Numbered from the stretch's first letter, positions 38,801-47,599 are shown. The stretch: DNA of 64,000 bases from Cellulophaga sp. Hel_I_12 (GCF_000799565.1 NZ_JUHB01000001.1:2111501-2175500); one strand, 5' to 3'. Program-made: numbers and translations. Notes: generated by a model from the sequence alone, not told the origin.

Positions 38801-39304
38801 ATCGTAAATTTGCTTTAGCAACCACCATACGCTTTCCATGTATTTAGACTTATAGGTAATGTATGGATCTTCCATATCTACCCAGTAGCCCACTTGCTCG
38901 GTCATTCTATTCCAAACATCCGTGTAGCGCATGACCGCTTTTTTACAAGCAGCGTTATAGTCTTCAACTGATATTTTAGTGCCAATATCTTCTTTGGTGA
39001 TCCCTAATTCTTTCTCAACACCTAATTCAATTGGCAAACCATGGGTATCCCAGCCAGCTTTGCGCTTTACTTGAAAACCTTTCATGGTTTTGTAGCGTGG
39101 AAATATATCTTTGATGGTTCTAGCCATCACGTGATGAATACCAGGCATTCCATTGGCTGAAGGTGGCCCTTCAAAAAACACATAGCTTTGGTTACCTTCT
39201 CGGCTAGTGATACTTTTTTCGAAAATAGTATGTTCTTTCCAATAGTTTAAAACTTCTTCTGCAACTACTGGTAAATCTAATCCTTTATATTCCGCAAACT
39301 TCAT
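35864..39304 (-). CDS. ileS: Isoleucine--tRNA ligase
   Basis: A class I synthetase of 1,146 residues, the long type found in Bacteroidota and eukaryotes with an extended C-terminal domain. The HIGH-type motif is GIHHV (PSANGMPGIHHVMARTIKD), the KMSKS motif is KMSKR (KEGKKMSKRLGN), and the editing CP1 domain is present (TTPWTLPSNTALTVGP, GTGIVHTAPTFGADD). The tryptophan-rich catalytic segment LSRSRYWGIPLPIW is intact. No T-box leader is expected or seen in this phylum. A -7 element lies 35 bases upstream and a 16-bp palindrome further up. Followed by the DksA-like gene after four bases. Confidence 0.98.
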   Translation of the reverse strand: MKFAEYKGLDLPVVAEEVLNYWKEHTIFEKSITSREGNQSYVFFEGPPSANGMPGIHHVMARTIKDIFPRYKTMKGFQVKRKAGWDTHGLPIELGVEKELGITKEDIGTKISVEDYNAACKKAVMRYTDVWNRMTEQVGYWVDMEDPYITYKSKYMESVWWLLKQIYDKGLIYKGYTIQPYSPKAGTGLSSHELNQPGTYQDVTDTTVTAQFKSRLAPKGDTKNDIFKAFKISPPAEGLEEDFFFIAWTTTPWTLPSNTALTVGPKIDYVLVKTFNQYTFDPIHVVLAKNLVQKQFAGKFFEAKTEDDFANFSNEDKKIPFKIIAETKGVDLVGIEYEQLIDYVQPYQNAQNAFRVIAGDFVTTEDGTGIVHTAPTFGADDAFVAKQAVPEIPPMLVLDNNNNPVPLVDLQGKFRPELKEFGGKYVKNEYYEEGEAPERSIDVEIAIKLKEENKAFKVEKYVHSYPNCWRTDKPILYYPLDSWFIKVTEVKDRMFELNQTINWKPKATGEGRFGNWLANANDWNLSRSRYWGIPLPIWRTEDGKEEIMIGSVAELKAEMQKAIAAGVLENDIFDSFEVGNMTEENYDKIDLHKNIVDQITLVSASGKPMKRESDLIDVWFDSGAMPYAQWHYPFENSDLIDENKTFPADFIAEGVDQTRGWFYTLHAIATMVFDSVAYKNVVSNGLVLDKEGKKMSKRLGNAADPFETMNEHGADATRWYMISNANPWDNLKFDIEGIAEVKRKFFGTLYNTYSFFALYTNIDKFQYTEAEIPLQERAEIDQWILSELHSLIKTVDEAYAEYEPTRATRAISEYVQENLSNWYVRLSRRRFWKGDYQKDKISAYQTLYTCLVTVAKLSAPVAPFFMDRLYKDLNNTTHKENFESVHLAEFPVYDATIVNKELESKMAKAQTISSLVLSIRQKEKIKVRQPLQKIMIPILDENQREEILAVSDLIKSEVNVKEIQLLDDASGILVKQIKPNFKVLGPKFGKDMKLVASVVANFTQEHIQKIEQEGEISIEIENKSSILQLQDVEITSQDIEGWLVASSGNITVALDVTITEGLRKEGIARELVNRIQNLRKDSGFEVTDKIDVKILKDGFVEDAVASNIEYIKTETLTAELNFEEKLENGMDIAFDDVNTKLFIQKH

Positions 39305-39620
39305 AATTAACTGCTTCTGGTACTACATTTTAAGGCTGCAAAATTATAAATTTAGATTGAATAAATCGTCTTAAGTTTAAAATGATATGCATCGATGCAT
39401 AAATATGATTTTTATTGCTTAAAAAATGGCAAAAATATAAAGCAAAATATTCACCATAAACGTAAAAAATCTAGACTACTAAAATGAGAAAAGTGATTGT
39501 AAACGCTACAAAAAGCTAGAGATAAGCTAAAACAATAGAGCTCTATTTCCTTCTACGAGTACTAAATACCGTCTAGAAATTAATGCTAGCGTATTTTAGA
39601 GCTTATTTTTAGTTCAATTT
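39305..39620. other. 316-base intergenic region with a 16-bp palindrome
   Basis: Between ileS and the next receptor gene. It holds the ileS -7 element (39339-39346) and a perfect palindrome TATGCATCGATGCATA at 39386-39401, 40 bases further upstream. No ORF or RNA gene is visible. Confidence 0.5.
39339..39346 (-). promoter_or_regulatory. Candidate -7 element of ileS
   Basis: Minus-strand TAATTTTG, an exact TANNTTTG match, 34 bases before the ileS ATG. Confidence 0.4.
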
Positions 39621-42032
39621 TTAAAATTTATATCCCAAGGCTAGTATTAAATTTCTTCCTGGTGCAACAATCCCCGAAGAATAACTGCGATACCGTTGGT
39701 TGGTAATATTTTCTATGCTTAATGAGGTATTTAAGGCATTAGAAATTGTGTAGTTTGAACGAAAATTTAAGGTATGCCATGCAGGTGAATATGAATTTCC
39801 ATTCGCGTCAACCGCATACATGTAATCTTTACTCTGTTCGGACATCGCCAAATCCTCAGCGGCTATCTCTCCATTAAAATTTAGAAATAAGTCAGTTTTT
39901 AGCCTTTGATTTTTCCAAGTCAAATGCACGTCTCCAAAAGTAGGAGCTACATGCCTTCCTGGAGAATCGGTACCATCCTCTTCCTCCTCTATACCTTGGG
40001 TAAGGGTTAGGTTAGATCCTAAAGATATGCGTTCTGTAAAGTATACATCTATTCCAAACTCAAAGCCATATACATAGGCTTTAGCCGCATTTTGTATGGC
40101 CTGAACATTGCTTAATTCTCCATTATATTCAATTTCATTTAATCCATTAAACTGAAAATCTCTTCGCACTAAGGCATCTACTAAATAGGTGTAAAAAGTG
40201 GCTCCCTTTAAGGTGAGCTTATCTCTTATGTTTTTTTGAATTCCAAAATCCATATTATAGGCATATTCAGGCTCTAAATTTGGATTTGGCACTACTACTG
40301 ACCCAGGTTCGGAATCGAATATTTTGCCAATATCGTCAATGTTCGGCGCTCTAAACCCAGTAGATGCATTTGCGGTAATCTGTAAATCTGCTTTGGGAAA
40401 CCAACTTACACCTAAACTGCCCGTGAGCGCTCCCGTGCTTAAATCGGCATTATCGAAAGGAAAAGTATAAAAATCTCCTTGAAATTCTGCATCAACCCAA
40501 ACATGACTGTAGCGAACTCCTGATAAAAGTGTTAAATTAGGTTGTATTTTATACGATGCATTTACATACCCAGCTAAGGTTTGCCAGGTTGCACCGTCGG
40601 GATATCTACTCGCTGTTGGAGCAGTGATATTTGTTTGTATATTTTTTTGAAATCCAGTGGAATAAACTTTATTAAAAATGTATTCTCCCCCGTAGTACAA
40701 TTGTAAATCCCCAATTTTTTTATTTTCAAAATCAATATTTGTGGAAAAGGCATCTAGTTTTTCTTTAGTAGCGTACCGGATATCGTCTTGAAAATTACGG
40801 TCATTTCTACTTTCTTCAAAATGCTGGTAGGCCGTCGTTATTTTAAATTGGTCATAAAATAGATTTTTGCCTTTTTTATTAATTTGCAAATTACTCATCA
40901 ACCACTTTTGAGGCCCATAAAACCATTCTGCTGAACGCAAACCGTCACCAGTTCTATCAGGACGAATTAAGCGGTCATACCTAGAGTAGTTCGATGTTTC
41001 TGAATAATAATTACTCCAATTAAATGCCCAATCAGAATTAGGTTTAAAGGCAATTTTCTGTAAAAGATTTATTTGATCATAGCCCGTAGGAACTTGCTTT
41101 AGGCTGTTTTCATTAGGCACTAGAGTATCTACACCGTCTATGGTCTGTACAAAATTATTTCTAAGATAAGAATCTGGACCAAATTTACCCATTCTTAAAT
41201 CTCCAAAACTATTATAGCTGACACTAGTTAAAAAAGCCCATTTTTTCTTTCCAAAATTAAAATCGAAATGACCTGTATTTTCAGAATTTGCTGTTGATAA
41301 TCGATAGTCAGCATTTCCTGAAAACTCAGAAGCATCGGTACTTGAAAATTGTGCTTTTTTTGTAAAAAAATTCATCACACCACCAATGGCATCACTACCG
41401 TAAATTACAGATCCTGGGCCAAAAATAATTTCTGTATTTTTAATAGTATAAGGATCTATTGAAATCACATTTTGAATATTACCGCCTCTAAAAATGGCAT
41501 TGTTCATGCGAACGCCATCTACCGAAAGTAATAATCTATTGGTCGAAAAACCTCTAATCATTGGGCTTCCCCCACCTAGTTGGCTCTTTTGGACAAATAC
41601 TTTTCCGCTCTGTTGCAGTAGATCGGCCGATGTTTGTGGATTTGCGAACGCTATTGTTTTAGCGTCAATACTTATAATTTTATTGGGAATTTCTTTTTTC
41701 TGTTGCTGCCATTTGGAGATAGACATCACTACCTCATCTAATTGTTGAGATAAGGGAATTAAAAATAAGATGTTCTTTTTTTTTAGTATGGCTTGTTTTG
41801 TAGTACGATACATTTCATACCCTAAATGCTTAAAAAAAATAGCTTCGTTAGGGTCAAAGGCCGATAAATCACAAGTGCCCTCAGAATTGGTTAAGGTGGT
41901 TTTTGTTTTGGCAGCATTAAAAACAGCTACATTCGAAATAGGATCTTTTGAATCAAAGTCTAAAACGCTAACTTCTTGAGCTACATTTAGCTGAAAAAAA
42001 AAGAAACATATACCAAATATAATTTTATACAT
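39621..42032 (-). CDS. TonB-dependent receptor with heme/hemoglobin-type plug
   Basis: The 803-residue outer-membrane receptor has a signal peptide (FGICFFFFQLNVAQ). A short carboxypeptidase-like regulatory domain covers about 20-95. The plug (about 115-225) has SADLLQQSGKVFVQKSQLGG, then GSPMIRGFSTNRLLLSVDGVRMNN, the pattern seen in heme/hemoglobin and vitamin-type receptors. The barrel ends NLILALGYKF. An NPNLEPEYAYNMDFGIQK strand matches the heme-receptor NPNLKPE box. The ATG at 42032 follows the recO stop by one base. The frame also extends to an ATG at 42050 inside recO, but the signal peptide is better from 42032. Substrate assignment is tentative. Confidence 0.9.
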   Translation of the reverse strand: MYKIIFGICFFFFQLNVAQEVSVLDFDSKDPISNVAVFNAAKTKTTLTNSEGTCDLSAFDPNEAIFFKHLGYEMYRTTKQAILKKKNILFLIPLSQQLDEVVMSISKWQQQKKEIPNKIISIDAKTIAFANPQTSADLLQQSGKVFVQKSQLGGGSPMIRGFSTNRLLLSVDGVRMNNAIFRGGNIQNVISIDPYTIKNTEIIFGPGSVIYGSDAIGGVMNFFTKKAQFSSTDASEFSGNADYRLSTANSENTGHFDFNFGKKKWAFLTSVSYNSFGDLRMGKFGPDSYLRNNFVQTIDGVDTLVPNENSLKQVPTGYDQINLLQKIAFKPNSDWAFNWSNYYSETSNYSRYDRLIRPDRTGDGLRSAEWFYGPQKWLMSNLQINKKGKNLFYDQFKITTAYQHFEESRNDRNFQDDIRYATKEKLDAFSTNIDFENKKIGDLQLYYGGEYIFNKVYSTGFQKNIQTNITAPTASRYPDGATWQTLAGYVNASYKIQPNLTLLSGVRYSHVWVDAEFQGDFYTFPFDNADLSTGALTGSLGVSWFPKADLQITANASTGFRAPNIDDIGKIFDSEPGSVVVPNPNLEPEYAYNMDFGIQKNIRDKLTLKGATFYTYLVDALVRRDFQFNGLNEIEYNGELSNVQAIQNAAKAYVYGFEFGIDVYFTERISLGSNLTLTQGIEEEEDGTDSPGRHVAPTFGDVHLTWKNQRLKTDLFLNFNGEIAAEDLAMSEQSKDYMYAVDANGNSYSPAWHTLNFRSNYTISNALNTSLSIENITNQRYRSYSSGIVAPGRNLILALGYKF

Positions 42033-42033
42033 G

Positions 42034-42753
42034 TCAACTAAAAACTTCATTTAAAACCATAAGAGATTTAGGCTTTCTAAATCCGTGCAAATGTAATTCA
42101 TAATAAAGAACAAGCAAATTTAACAGCTCTTGTCTGTTTTTCTTGTTCATTTTTATAGTATGTACTGTATCAAAATTTATGCCTAAAAACTGTTTGAAAT
42201 AATTTAAATTTTCTCCGGAAATTAAAGAATTTAATGATGGTGCCATAACGAAAGCTCCTTCTTGAAGATCAAAATAAGGAGCATTTAAATCAGAAGTCTC
42301 CGGATAAAAACCGAGATACTTGCTTAAAACAAGCAAAAAATAAATATGAAAATTTGAGATCTCATCATTGGTATCTAACCATTGCAGGGATGCTTCTAAA
42401 AAATTGAATAAATTTTGGTGGCTTTCTTCTTCCTGAAGACTATTGCTCAACATTTCTGCCAAAAAAAAAGTTAAGGCATTTTTTACAACATTCGTTTGTA
42501 AACTTTGATACTGATAATTTATTTTCGCCTCTCGAATCGTTTCTAAAGTACCCTTATTTTTATGATACGCCACAATTTCTAGTTGGGATAACAATTGAAA
42601 ATAAGCAGTTTTCAATTTTCCTCGTCTTGATGCTAAAACGCCTTTTAGTAAGTAGCTTTTTATACCGTCAGAAGCCGTAAAAGCTTTTACAATTAAGCTT
42701 GTATCCCCATATTTTAAAGAAGATAACACAATGGCTTTGGTGGTGACTTGCAT
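42034..42753 (-). CDS. recO: DNA repair protein RecO
   Basis: Loads RecA with RecF and RecR at SSB-coated gaps. The 239-residue length is normal. The N-terminal OB fold is recognisable (TTKAIVLSSLKYGDTSLIVKAFTASDGIKSYLLKGV, then RRGKLKTAYFQLLSQLEIVAYHK), followed by the helical domain ending HGFRKPKSLMVLNEVF. There is no cysteine in the protein, so the zinc-binding motif of the Deinococcus type is absent. A TATCTTTG -7 element is 21 bases upstream. The downstream receptor gene starts one base past its TGA. Confidence 0.93.
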   Translation of the reverse strand: MQVTTKAIVLSSLKYGDTSLIVKAFTASDGIKSYLLKGVLASRRGKLKTAYFQLLSQLEIVAYHKNKGTLETIREAKINYQYQSLQTNVVKNALTFFLAEMLSNSLQEEESHQNLFNFLEASLQWLDTNDEISNFHIYFLLVLSKYLGFYPETSDLNAPYFDLQEGAFVMAPSLNSLISGENLNYFKQFLGINFDTVHTIKMNKKNRQELLNLLVLYYELHLHGFRKPKSLMVLNEVFS

Positions 42754-42773
42754 GTTGCCGGTTTAGGTTGCGG

Positions 42774-42781
42774 CAAAGATA
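42774..42781 (-). promoter_or_regulatory. Candidate -7 element of recO
   Basis: Minus-strand TATCTTTG, exact TANNTTTG match, 20 bases before the ATG and just downstream of the gdhA terminator. Confidence 0.45.
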
Positions 42782-42827
42782 GTATTTTGAATTTATGGAC
42801 TATGGGATTTACTTTCTGGTTTCAAAC

Positions 42828-42865
42828 AAAAAAAGCGAAGCTTCTTGACAGAAACTTCGCTTTTT
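42828..42865 (-). terminator. Rho-independent terminator of gdhA
   Basis: AAAAAGCGAAG / CTTCGCTTTTT pair over 11 bp, with an inner TTCT / AGAA stem around TGAC. On the minus strand it ends in seven Ts, 22 bases past the gdhA stop. Confidence 0.9.
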
Positions 42866-42886
42866 ATTTTTCTTAGGGTTTTTAAC

Positions 42887-44230
42887 TTATATTACCCCTT
42901 GTGCTAACATAGCATCGGCCACTTTTACAAAACCGGCAATGTTTGCGCCTTTTACATAGTTGCAATAGCCATCATCCTCTTTGCCGTATGCAATACATGA
43001 ATCGTGAATATCGCTCATAATATCTTTTAAACGACTATCTACTTCTTCTCTCGACCAGCTAATACGCAACGAGTTTTGAGACATTTCAAGACCAGATGTT
43101 GCTACTCCACCGGCATTTGATGCTTTGCCTGGAGCAAATAATATTTTTGCCTGATGAAATTCATGAATAGCTTCAGGAGTAGAAGGCATATTGGCACCTT
43201 CAGCAACACAAATACATCCATTTTTGATTAATGTTTTAGCATCTTCTCCATCCAATTCATTTTGCGTGGCACAAGGCAAAGCAACATCACATTTTACTTC
43301 CCAAGGATTTACTCCTTTGTGGAAGGTAGCGGATGTATATACCTCTGTATATTCAGAAATACGACCACGTTTATTGTTTTTCAAGTCCATCACAAAGGCC
43401 AACTTTTCTTCGTCAATGCCCTCTTTATCGTAAATATACCCTTGAGAATCTGAAAGTGTTAACACTTTACCGCCTAAATGCAATACTTTTTCTGCGGCAA
43501 ACTGAGCTACGTTTCCTGAACCAGAAATAGTCACTGTTTTACCCTTAAAATCTTTTCCCTGTGTTTGCAACATACTATTTGCAAAATATACAGTACCGTA
43601 CCCTGTTGCTTCAGGACGTATTAACGAACCGCCCCAAGAGCGCCCTTTACCTGTTAAAACTCCTGTAAATTCGTTTCTGATTTTCTTATACATACCAAAT
43701 AAGAAACCAATCTCACGAGCACCAACGCCTATATCGCCCGCAGGGACATCGGTATTTGGGCCAATATGACGGTTTAATTCTAGCATAAAGGCATGGCAAA
43801 AACGCATCACTTCATCGTCTGATTTGCCTTTTGGATCAAAATCAGAACCACCCTTACCACCACCCATAGGCAATGTTGTTAAGCTGTTTTTAAAGACCTG
43901 CTCAAAGGCTAAGAATTTAAGGATACTGGCATTGACTGAAGGGTGAAAACGCAATCCACCTTTGTACGGTCCAATTGCAGAATTCATCTGTATTCTATAG
44001 CCTCTATTCACGTGAATATCGCCCTTATCATCTACCCAAGCGACTCTAAAAGAAATTAATCGCTCAGGTTCCACCATGCGCAATAAAATATTCTTACCGT
44101 TGTATATTTTGTGTTTCGCAATATACGGGATTACTGTTTCTGCTACTTCTTGTACTGCCTGAATGAACTCTGGTTCATGACCATTTCTAGTCTTTACCTC
44201 GTCCATAAATAACTTTATTTTATCCTCCAT
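42887..44230 (-). CDS. gdhA: NADP-type glutamate dehydrogenase
   Basis: Reductive amination of 2-oxoglutarate with ammonium to glutamate; a cytoplasmic hexamer. The 447-residue length is that of the biosynthetic NADP enzyme. The substrate loop PMGGGKGGSDFDPKGKSD contains the catalytic lysine, followed by the VPAGDIGVGAREIGFLFG segment. The Rossmann region TVTISGSGNVAQFAAEKVLHLGGKVLTLSDSQGYIYD follows, and the C-terminal SNAGGVATSGLEMSQNS is intact. It is monocistronic, with a -7 element TATATTTG 50 bases upstream and a strong terminator. It is the main ammonium-assimilation gene seen in this window. Confidence 0.97.
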   Translation of the reverse strand: MEDKIKLFMDEVKTRNGHEPEFIQAVQEVAETVIPYIAKHKIYNGKNILLRMVEPERLISFRVAWVDDKGDIHVNRGYRIQMNSAIGPYKGGLRFHPSVNASILKFLAFEQVFKNSLTTLPMGGGKGGSDFDPKGKSDDEVMRFCHAFMLELNRHIGPNTDVPAGDIGVGAREIGFLFGMYKKIRNEFTGVLTGKGRSWGGSLIRPEATGYGTVYFANSMLQTQGKDFKGKTVTISGSGNVAQFAAEKVLHLGGKVLTLSDSQGYIYDKEGIDEEKLAFVMDLKNNKRGRISEYTEVYTSATFHKGVNPWEVKCDVALPCATQNELDGEDAKTLIKNGCICVAEGANMPSTPEAIHEFHQAKILFAPGKASNAGGVATSGLEMSQNSLRISWSREEVDSRLKDIMSDIHDSCIAYGKEDDGYCNYVKGANIAGFVKVADAMLAQGVI

Positions 44231-44540
44231 TAGTCTTGTTAAATGCTGTTAGTTTATTATTTAAAATAGGTGTTATTGTCAAATATAAAATATATGCACA
44301 AAATTATACTATTATGACAATTAAATTGTGTTTATATTATAAAAAATAGAATACGATTGTACGTTTTCTTTGAAAATCATCTAAAAAATTCCCAGTTATT
44401 TATTAATATTGAATTGGTTTTTTACTCCCCTAATGTCTAAAAGGCCCTTTTAATTGACTGATACCCTTTTCAAAAGAGGCTATTCCACTTTAGCCGTTCG
44501 AAAAAAAATAATTTTAGCATATAGTGCTACGCATTTCATT
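44231..44540. other. 310-base intergenic region between metB and gdhA
   Basis: Contains the gdhA -7 element and a short palindrome TAAAAGG-C-CCTTTTA at 44438-44452. No ORF, RNA gene or clear terminator for the upstream minus-strand gene was recognised. Confidence 0.5.
44280..44287 (-). promoter_or_regulatory. Candidate -7 element of gdhA
   Basis: Minus-strand TATATTTG, exact TANNTTTG match, 49 bases before the ATG. Confidence 0.4.
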
Positions 44541-45695
44541 TTACTTTAAAGCCTGTTCTAAATCTGCAATGAGATCAGAAACGTCTTCAATACCAACACT
44601 TAATCTTATTAGGGCGTCAACCACACCTACTTTTTCTCGTTCTTCTTTGGGAATACTGGCATGAGTCATACTCGCCGGATGACCCACTAAGCTTTCGACG
44701 CCTCCTAAGGACTCTGCCAAGGTAAAAACATTTAAATTTTCTACAATTCTTTTTGCATCTGTATAAGTACTTCCTTTCGGGATAAACGAAATCATTCCTC
44801 CAAAAGCTTTCATTTGCTTTTTTGCTATGCTGTAATTTGGATGGTTTTCAAAACCAGGCCAATAGACTTTTTCAACTTTGGGATGCTCAGCCAGATAGTG
44901 AGCTATTATGGATCCGTTTTCACAGTGGCGTTGCATACGTACATGTAATGTTTTAATTCCGCGTAGTACCAAAAAACTATCCATAGGCCCAGAAACTGCA
45001 CCACTTGCATTCTGAATAAAGTAGAGTTTATCTGCTAAATCAATATCGTTCACCACCAAGGCACCCAGCACCACATCGCTATGACCTCCTAAATATTTGG
45101 TAGCGGAGTGCATGACAATATCCGCCCCTAAATTTAAGGGTTGTTGTAAATAAGGACTGGCAAAGGTATTATCAACGGCCAATAGCAAATGGTGTTTTTT
45201 TGTCATTGCTGCTACGGCCGCAATATCAATAATATTCATCATTGGATTTGTTGGTGTTTCTAGCCAAATTAACTTTGTTTTAAGTGTTATTAGCGTTTCA
45301 ATGGTATTGGCGTTTTGCATATCTACATAATGAAAAACTAAACCATACTTTTCAAAGATTCTATTAAATAAGCGATAACTCCCTCCATACAAGTCATTGG
45401 TAGCAATTACTTCGTCTCCAGGATTTAAAAGTTTAAGGACCGCATCGATGGCAGCTAAACCACTAGCAAATGCCAGTCCGTACTCCCCATTTTCTATACT
45501 TGCCAAAGACTTTTCTAAGGCACTACGTGTTGGGTTGGCGCTTCTTGAATAGGCATAGCCTAAATGCTCTCCAGGTGATTTTTGAGCATAGGTTGATGTC
45601 TGATAAATAGGAGGCATTACCGCCCCATAAGCTTTATCTGGCGCTTGACCTCCATGAATAACGATACTGTTAAATTTTAACTTATTTTCCTTCAT
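44541..45695 (-). CDS. metB: Cystathionine gamma-synthase / trans-sulfuration PLP enzyme
   Basis: The 384-residue Cys/Met-metabolism PLP enzyme of the cytoplasm has its PLP lysine at Lys200 (HSATKYLGGHSDVVLG). The N-terminal YAYSRSANPTRSALEKSLASIENG and the WLETPTNPMMNIIDI segment are the usual cofactor and substrate regions. It most likely joins O-acyl-homoserine with cysteine. MetB, MetC, MccB and sulfhydrylase members share these motifs, so the precise reaction is inferred from length and overall resemblance. It is transcribed alone, divergent from a lipoprotein gene. Confidence 0.9.
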   Translation of the reverse strand: MKENKLKFNSIVIHGGQAPDKAYGAVMPPIYQTSTYAQKSPGEHLGYAYSRSANPTRSALEKSLASIENGEYGLAFASGLAAIDAVLKLLNPGDEVIATNDLYGGSYRLFNRIFEKYGLVFHYVDMQNANTIETLITLKTKLIWLETPTNPMMNIIDIAAVAAMTKKHHLLLAVDNTFASPYLQQPLNLGADIVMHSATKYLGGHSDVVLGALVVNDIDLADKLYFIQNASGAVSGPMDSFLVLRGIKTLHVRMQRHCENGSIIAHYLAEHPKVEKVYWPGFENHPNYSIAKKQMKAFGGMISFIPKGSTYTDAKRIVENLNVFTLAESLGGVESLVGHPASMTHASIPKEEREKVGVVDALIRLSVGIEDVSDLIADLEQALK

Positions 45696-45725
45696 ATAAG
45701 ATGACTTAACTATTCCATGTACGCT

Positions 45726-45733
45726 TATCTTTG
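45726..45733 (+). promoter_or_regulatory. Candidate -7 element for the DUF3298-type lipoprotein
   Basis: TATCTTTG followed by TGC, exact TANNTTTG match, 45 bases before the ATG. Confidence 0.45.
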
Positions 45734-45778
45734 TGCAAAAATCAGTAGTACATCAACGTTATATAATTACATTTCAAA

Positions 45779-46531
45779 ATGAAGATACAAATACTTTTCT
45801 TACTTCTTTTAATCAGTGTCATGGGTTGTAAAAATAAAGAAGAAGTAGCTTACGTTCCCTTAAACTATGAGAGCGACCCGTGTATAGACTGTGCGACGGT
45901 AGCTATTGCTATTTTTGAGTTTAACAAGGAAACAGATTTAGGAATTGCAGTTAACACTGCGTTGCGAAAAGAAATTGTACGCCAATTAAATTTCGAAGGA
46001 AATGCAGAAAATGCGAGTATTGAAGAGGCCATTGCGGCGTTTAAAAAAGAGTTTCAGGATTTAAGGGATATGTATCCAGAAGAGAGCATAGATTGGGAGG
46101 CTATTATTAAAAGTGAAATAACCTATGAAAACAAAGATGTATTAACCATTCAATTAGACACTTATATTTTTACGGGTGGGGCTCACGGCCATTCTACATT
46201 GCGCTTTTTAAACTTTAATAAAAAGAAAAACGAATTGTTCGAAAATTGGGAGCTTTTTAAAGAAATAGATGATTTTGAGCATTTTGCCGAAACCAAATTT
46301 AAAATTCAAGAAGATATTCCACAAAATAGTGAAATTAATAGCACTGGTTTCATGTTTGAAGGTGAGCGTTTTTATTTGCCAAATAACCTAGGATTCACAA
46401 AAAAAGGGGTACAATTAATTTACAATCAATATGAAATTGCTTCCTATGCCGACGGCCCAATTTTTATGACCCTACCTTATACTGAGATTGAGTCCTTTCT
46501 TTCTGTAAAAATCCTTCCCAAGTCTTTATAA
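45779..46531 (+). CDS. DUF4163/DUF3298 domain lipoprotein (RsiV/PdaC-like)
   Basis: The 250-residue lipoprotein has its lipidated Cys at about residue 17 (LISVMGC). The body follows the DUF4163-DUF3298 order: an N-terminal domain with a CIDCATVAIAIFEF stretch, a central YENKDVLTIQLDTYIFTGGAHGHSTLRFLNFNKKKNELF that is the DUF3298 hallmark (TGGAHG), and a C-terminal FYLPNNLGFTKKGVQLIYNQYEIASYADGPI then TLPYTEI. Related domains occur in anti-sigma RsiV, which binds lysozyme, and in the deacetylase PdaC. The role here is unknown. The extra CIDC near the N-terminus could form a disulfide. Confidence 0.88.
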   Translation: MKIQILFLLLLISVMGCKNKEEVAYVPLNYESDPCIDCATVAIAIFEFNKETDLGIAVNTALRKEIVRQLNFEGNAENASIEEAIAAFKKEFQDLRDMYPEESIDWEAIIKSEITYENKDVLTIQLDTYIFTGGAHGHSTLRFLNFNKKKNELFENWELFKEIDDFEHFAETKFKIQEDIPQNSEINSTGFMFEGERFYLPNNLGFTKKGVQLIYNQYEIASYADGPIFMTLPYTEIESFLSVKILPKSL

Positions 46532-46596
46532 AAAAGACAAGAACCCATTCAACAAGTACAAATAGCCTGCAAAATGTTGTCAAAAAGGAGGCTAAA

Positions 46597-47061
46597 TTAT
46601 GATGTAGTAATCATCTTAAACAAAGATAAGATGGCGCCTAGATGAATGCCTTCATGATAAATATTAAAAGCCAAGGCGTCTTCAACAGTATCTAAGGTTA
46701 TATTCACACTTGTAGTGTATGAATTAAAGGTCGTAAATTTTCCTTTTTCATAATCTTCTTGCGTCCATTCTATCGTCGAAAACAAAAAACCACTAATAGC
46801 TTCAAATTCCTCATCCGTAGCTGTCCCATCTGGCACCGTTCCCTTCATGAATTTATCCACTAATTCATTGGAAATACGCATCGGTAAACCACTTAACTTA
46901 TAGACTAAAATTTGCTGAGTCACCACCACATGGGCAATGTTCCACCAAATATTATTTCTATAGCCCTCTGGGATTTCAAGTAATTGCGCTCTTGGTGTGT
47001 CTTTAAGAAATTTATACAGTATTTTTCTGTTCTGTAAGGTGATATTAAATAGCTTTTCCAA
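46597..47061 (-). CDS. DinB family protein
   Basis: A 154-residue four-helix-bundle protein of the DinB/YfiT superfamily. The three metal-ligand histidines are at the expected places: NIAHVVVTQQ (about residue 44), and HEGIHLGAILSLF near residues 136-140. Members are metal-dependent transferases or have unknown function, and are often stress-linked. The start must be the TTG at 47059-47061: a stop codon lies two codons upstream and no early ATG exists. The N-terminus MEKLFNITLQNRKILYKFL agrees with related proteins. It is convergent with the DUF3298-type lipoprotein gene. Confidence 0.88.
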   Translation of the reverse strand: MEKLFNITLQNRKILYKFLKDTPRAQLLEIPEGYRNNIWWNIAHVVVTQQILVYKLSGLPMRISNELVDKFMKGTVPDGTATDEEFEAISGFLFSTIEWTQEDYEKGKFTTFNSYTTSVNITLDTVEDALAFNIYHEGIHLGAILSLFKMITTS

Positions 47062-47245
47062 TTGTTATAAATTTAATTCAGGGTTAAAAATAGAACATTT
47101 CCTTATAATTAGGTTTCTTTGTACTTTAAAATATTTTAAGTGTGAAAGCACGTACTTGCTCAAAATAAACGGGGTTAAAAAAAACAAGTGATACAGCTTA
47201 TAAACGCTTACTTAAAATAATGACCCCCTAACCATCGAAATACAA

Positions 47246-47599
47246 ATGAAAAAAATATACCATTTAAGTACATGTAATACATGTCAAAAAATTATTAAAG
47301 CCTTAGAACCTTTGGTCGATTTTGTATTTCAAGACATAAAAACAGAAGCTATTACTCCTGACCAATTAGAGGAAATGCATGCTTTAGCAGGTAGTTACGA
47401 AGCTTTATTCAGCAAAAGAGCTCGCTTATTCCGTGAAAAAGGACTTCATGAAAAGTCGCTATCCGAAGCTAATTACAAAGCATTAATTTTAGAACATTAT
47501 ACCTTTTTAAAACGACCTGTAGTCTTAGTAGATGATCAGATTTTTATAGGCAATAGTGCCAAAGTGGTAGCCGCAGCTAAACTTAAAATAAACGATTGA
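47246..47599 (+). CDS. ArsC/Spx family thioredoxin-fold protein
   Basis: The 117-residue protein has the ArsC fold: an N-terminal beta strand and CxxC (Cys10-Asn-Thr-Cys13 in HLSTCNTCQK), DIKTEAITPDQLEEM, LFSKRARLFREKGL and a C-terminal FLKRPVVLVDDQIFIGN, which is the conserved RP(V/I) motif. Annotated members are labelled arsenate reductase, but most stand-alone Bacteroidota versions have no arsenic context, and none is seen here. A redox or Spx-like regulatory role is equally possible. Its stop codon overlaps the TTG start of the EamA transporter gene. Confidence 0.88.
   Translation: MKKIYHLSTCNTCQKIIKALEPLVDFVFQDIKTEAITPDQLEEMHALAGSYEALFSKRARLFREKGLHEKSLSEANYKALILEHYTFLKRPVVLVDDQIFIGNSAKVVAAAKLKIND

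Noticed and set aside
39305..39620. T-box or other riboswitch before ileS
   Set aside because: No T-box sequence or terminator/antiterminator pair; only a DNA palindrome.
47246..47599. Arsenic resistance island
   Set aside because: Only a lone ArsC/Spx-like gene; no arsR, acr3, arsB or arsM nearby.
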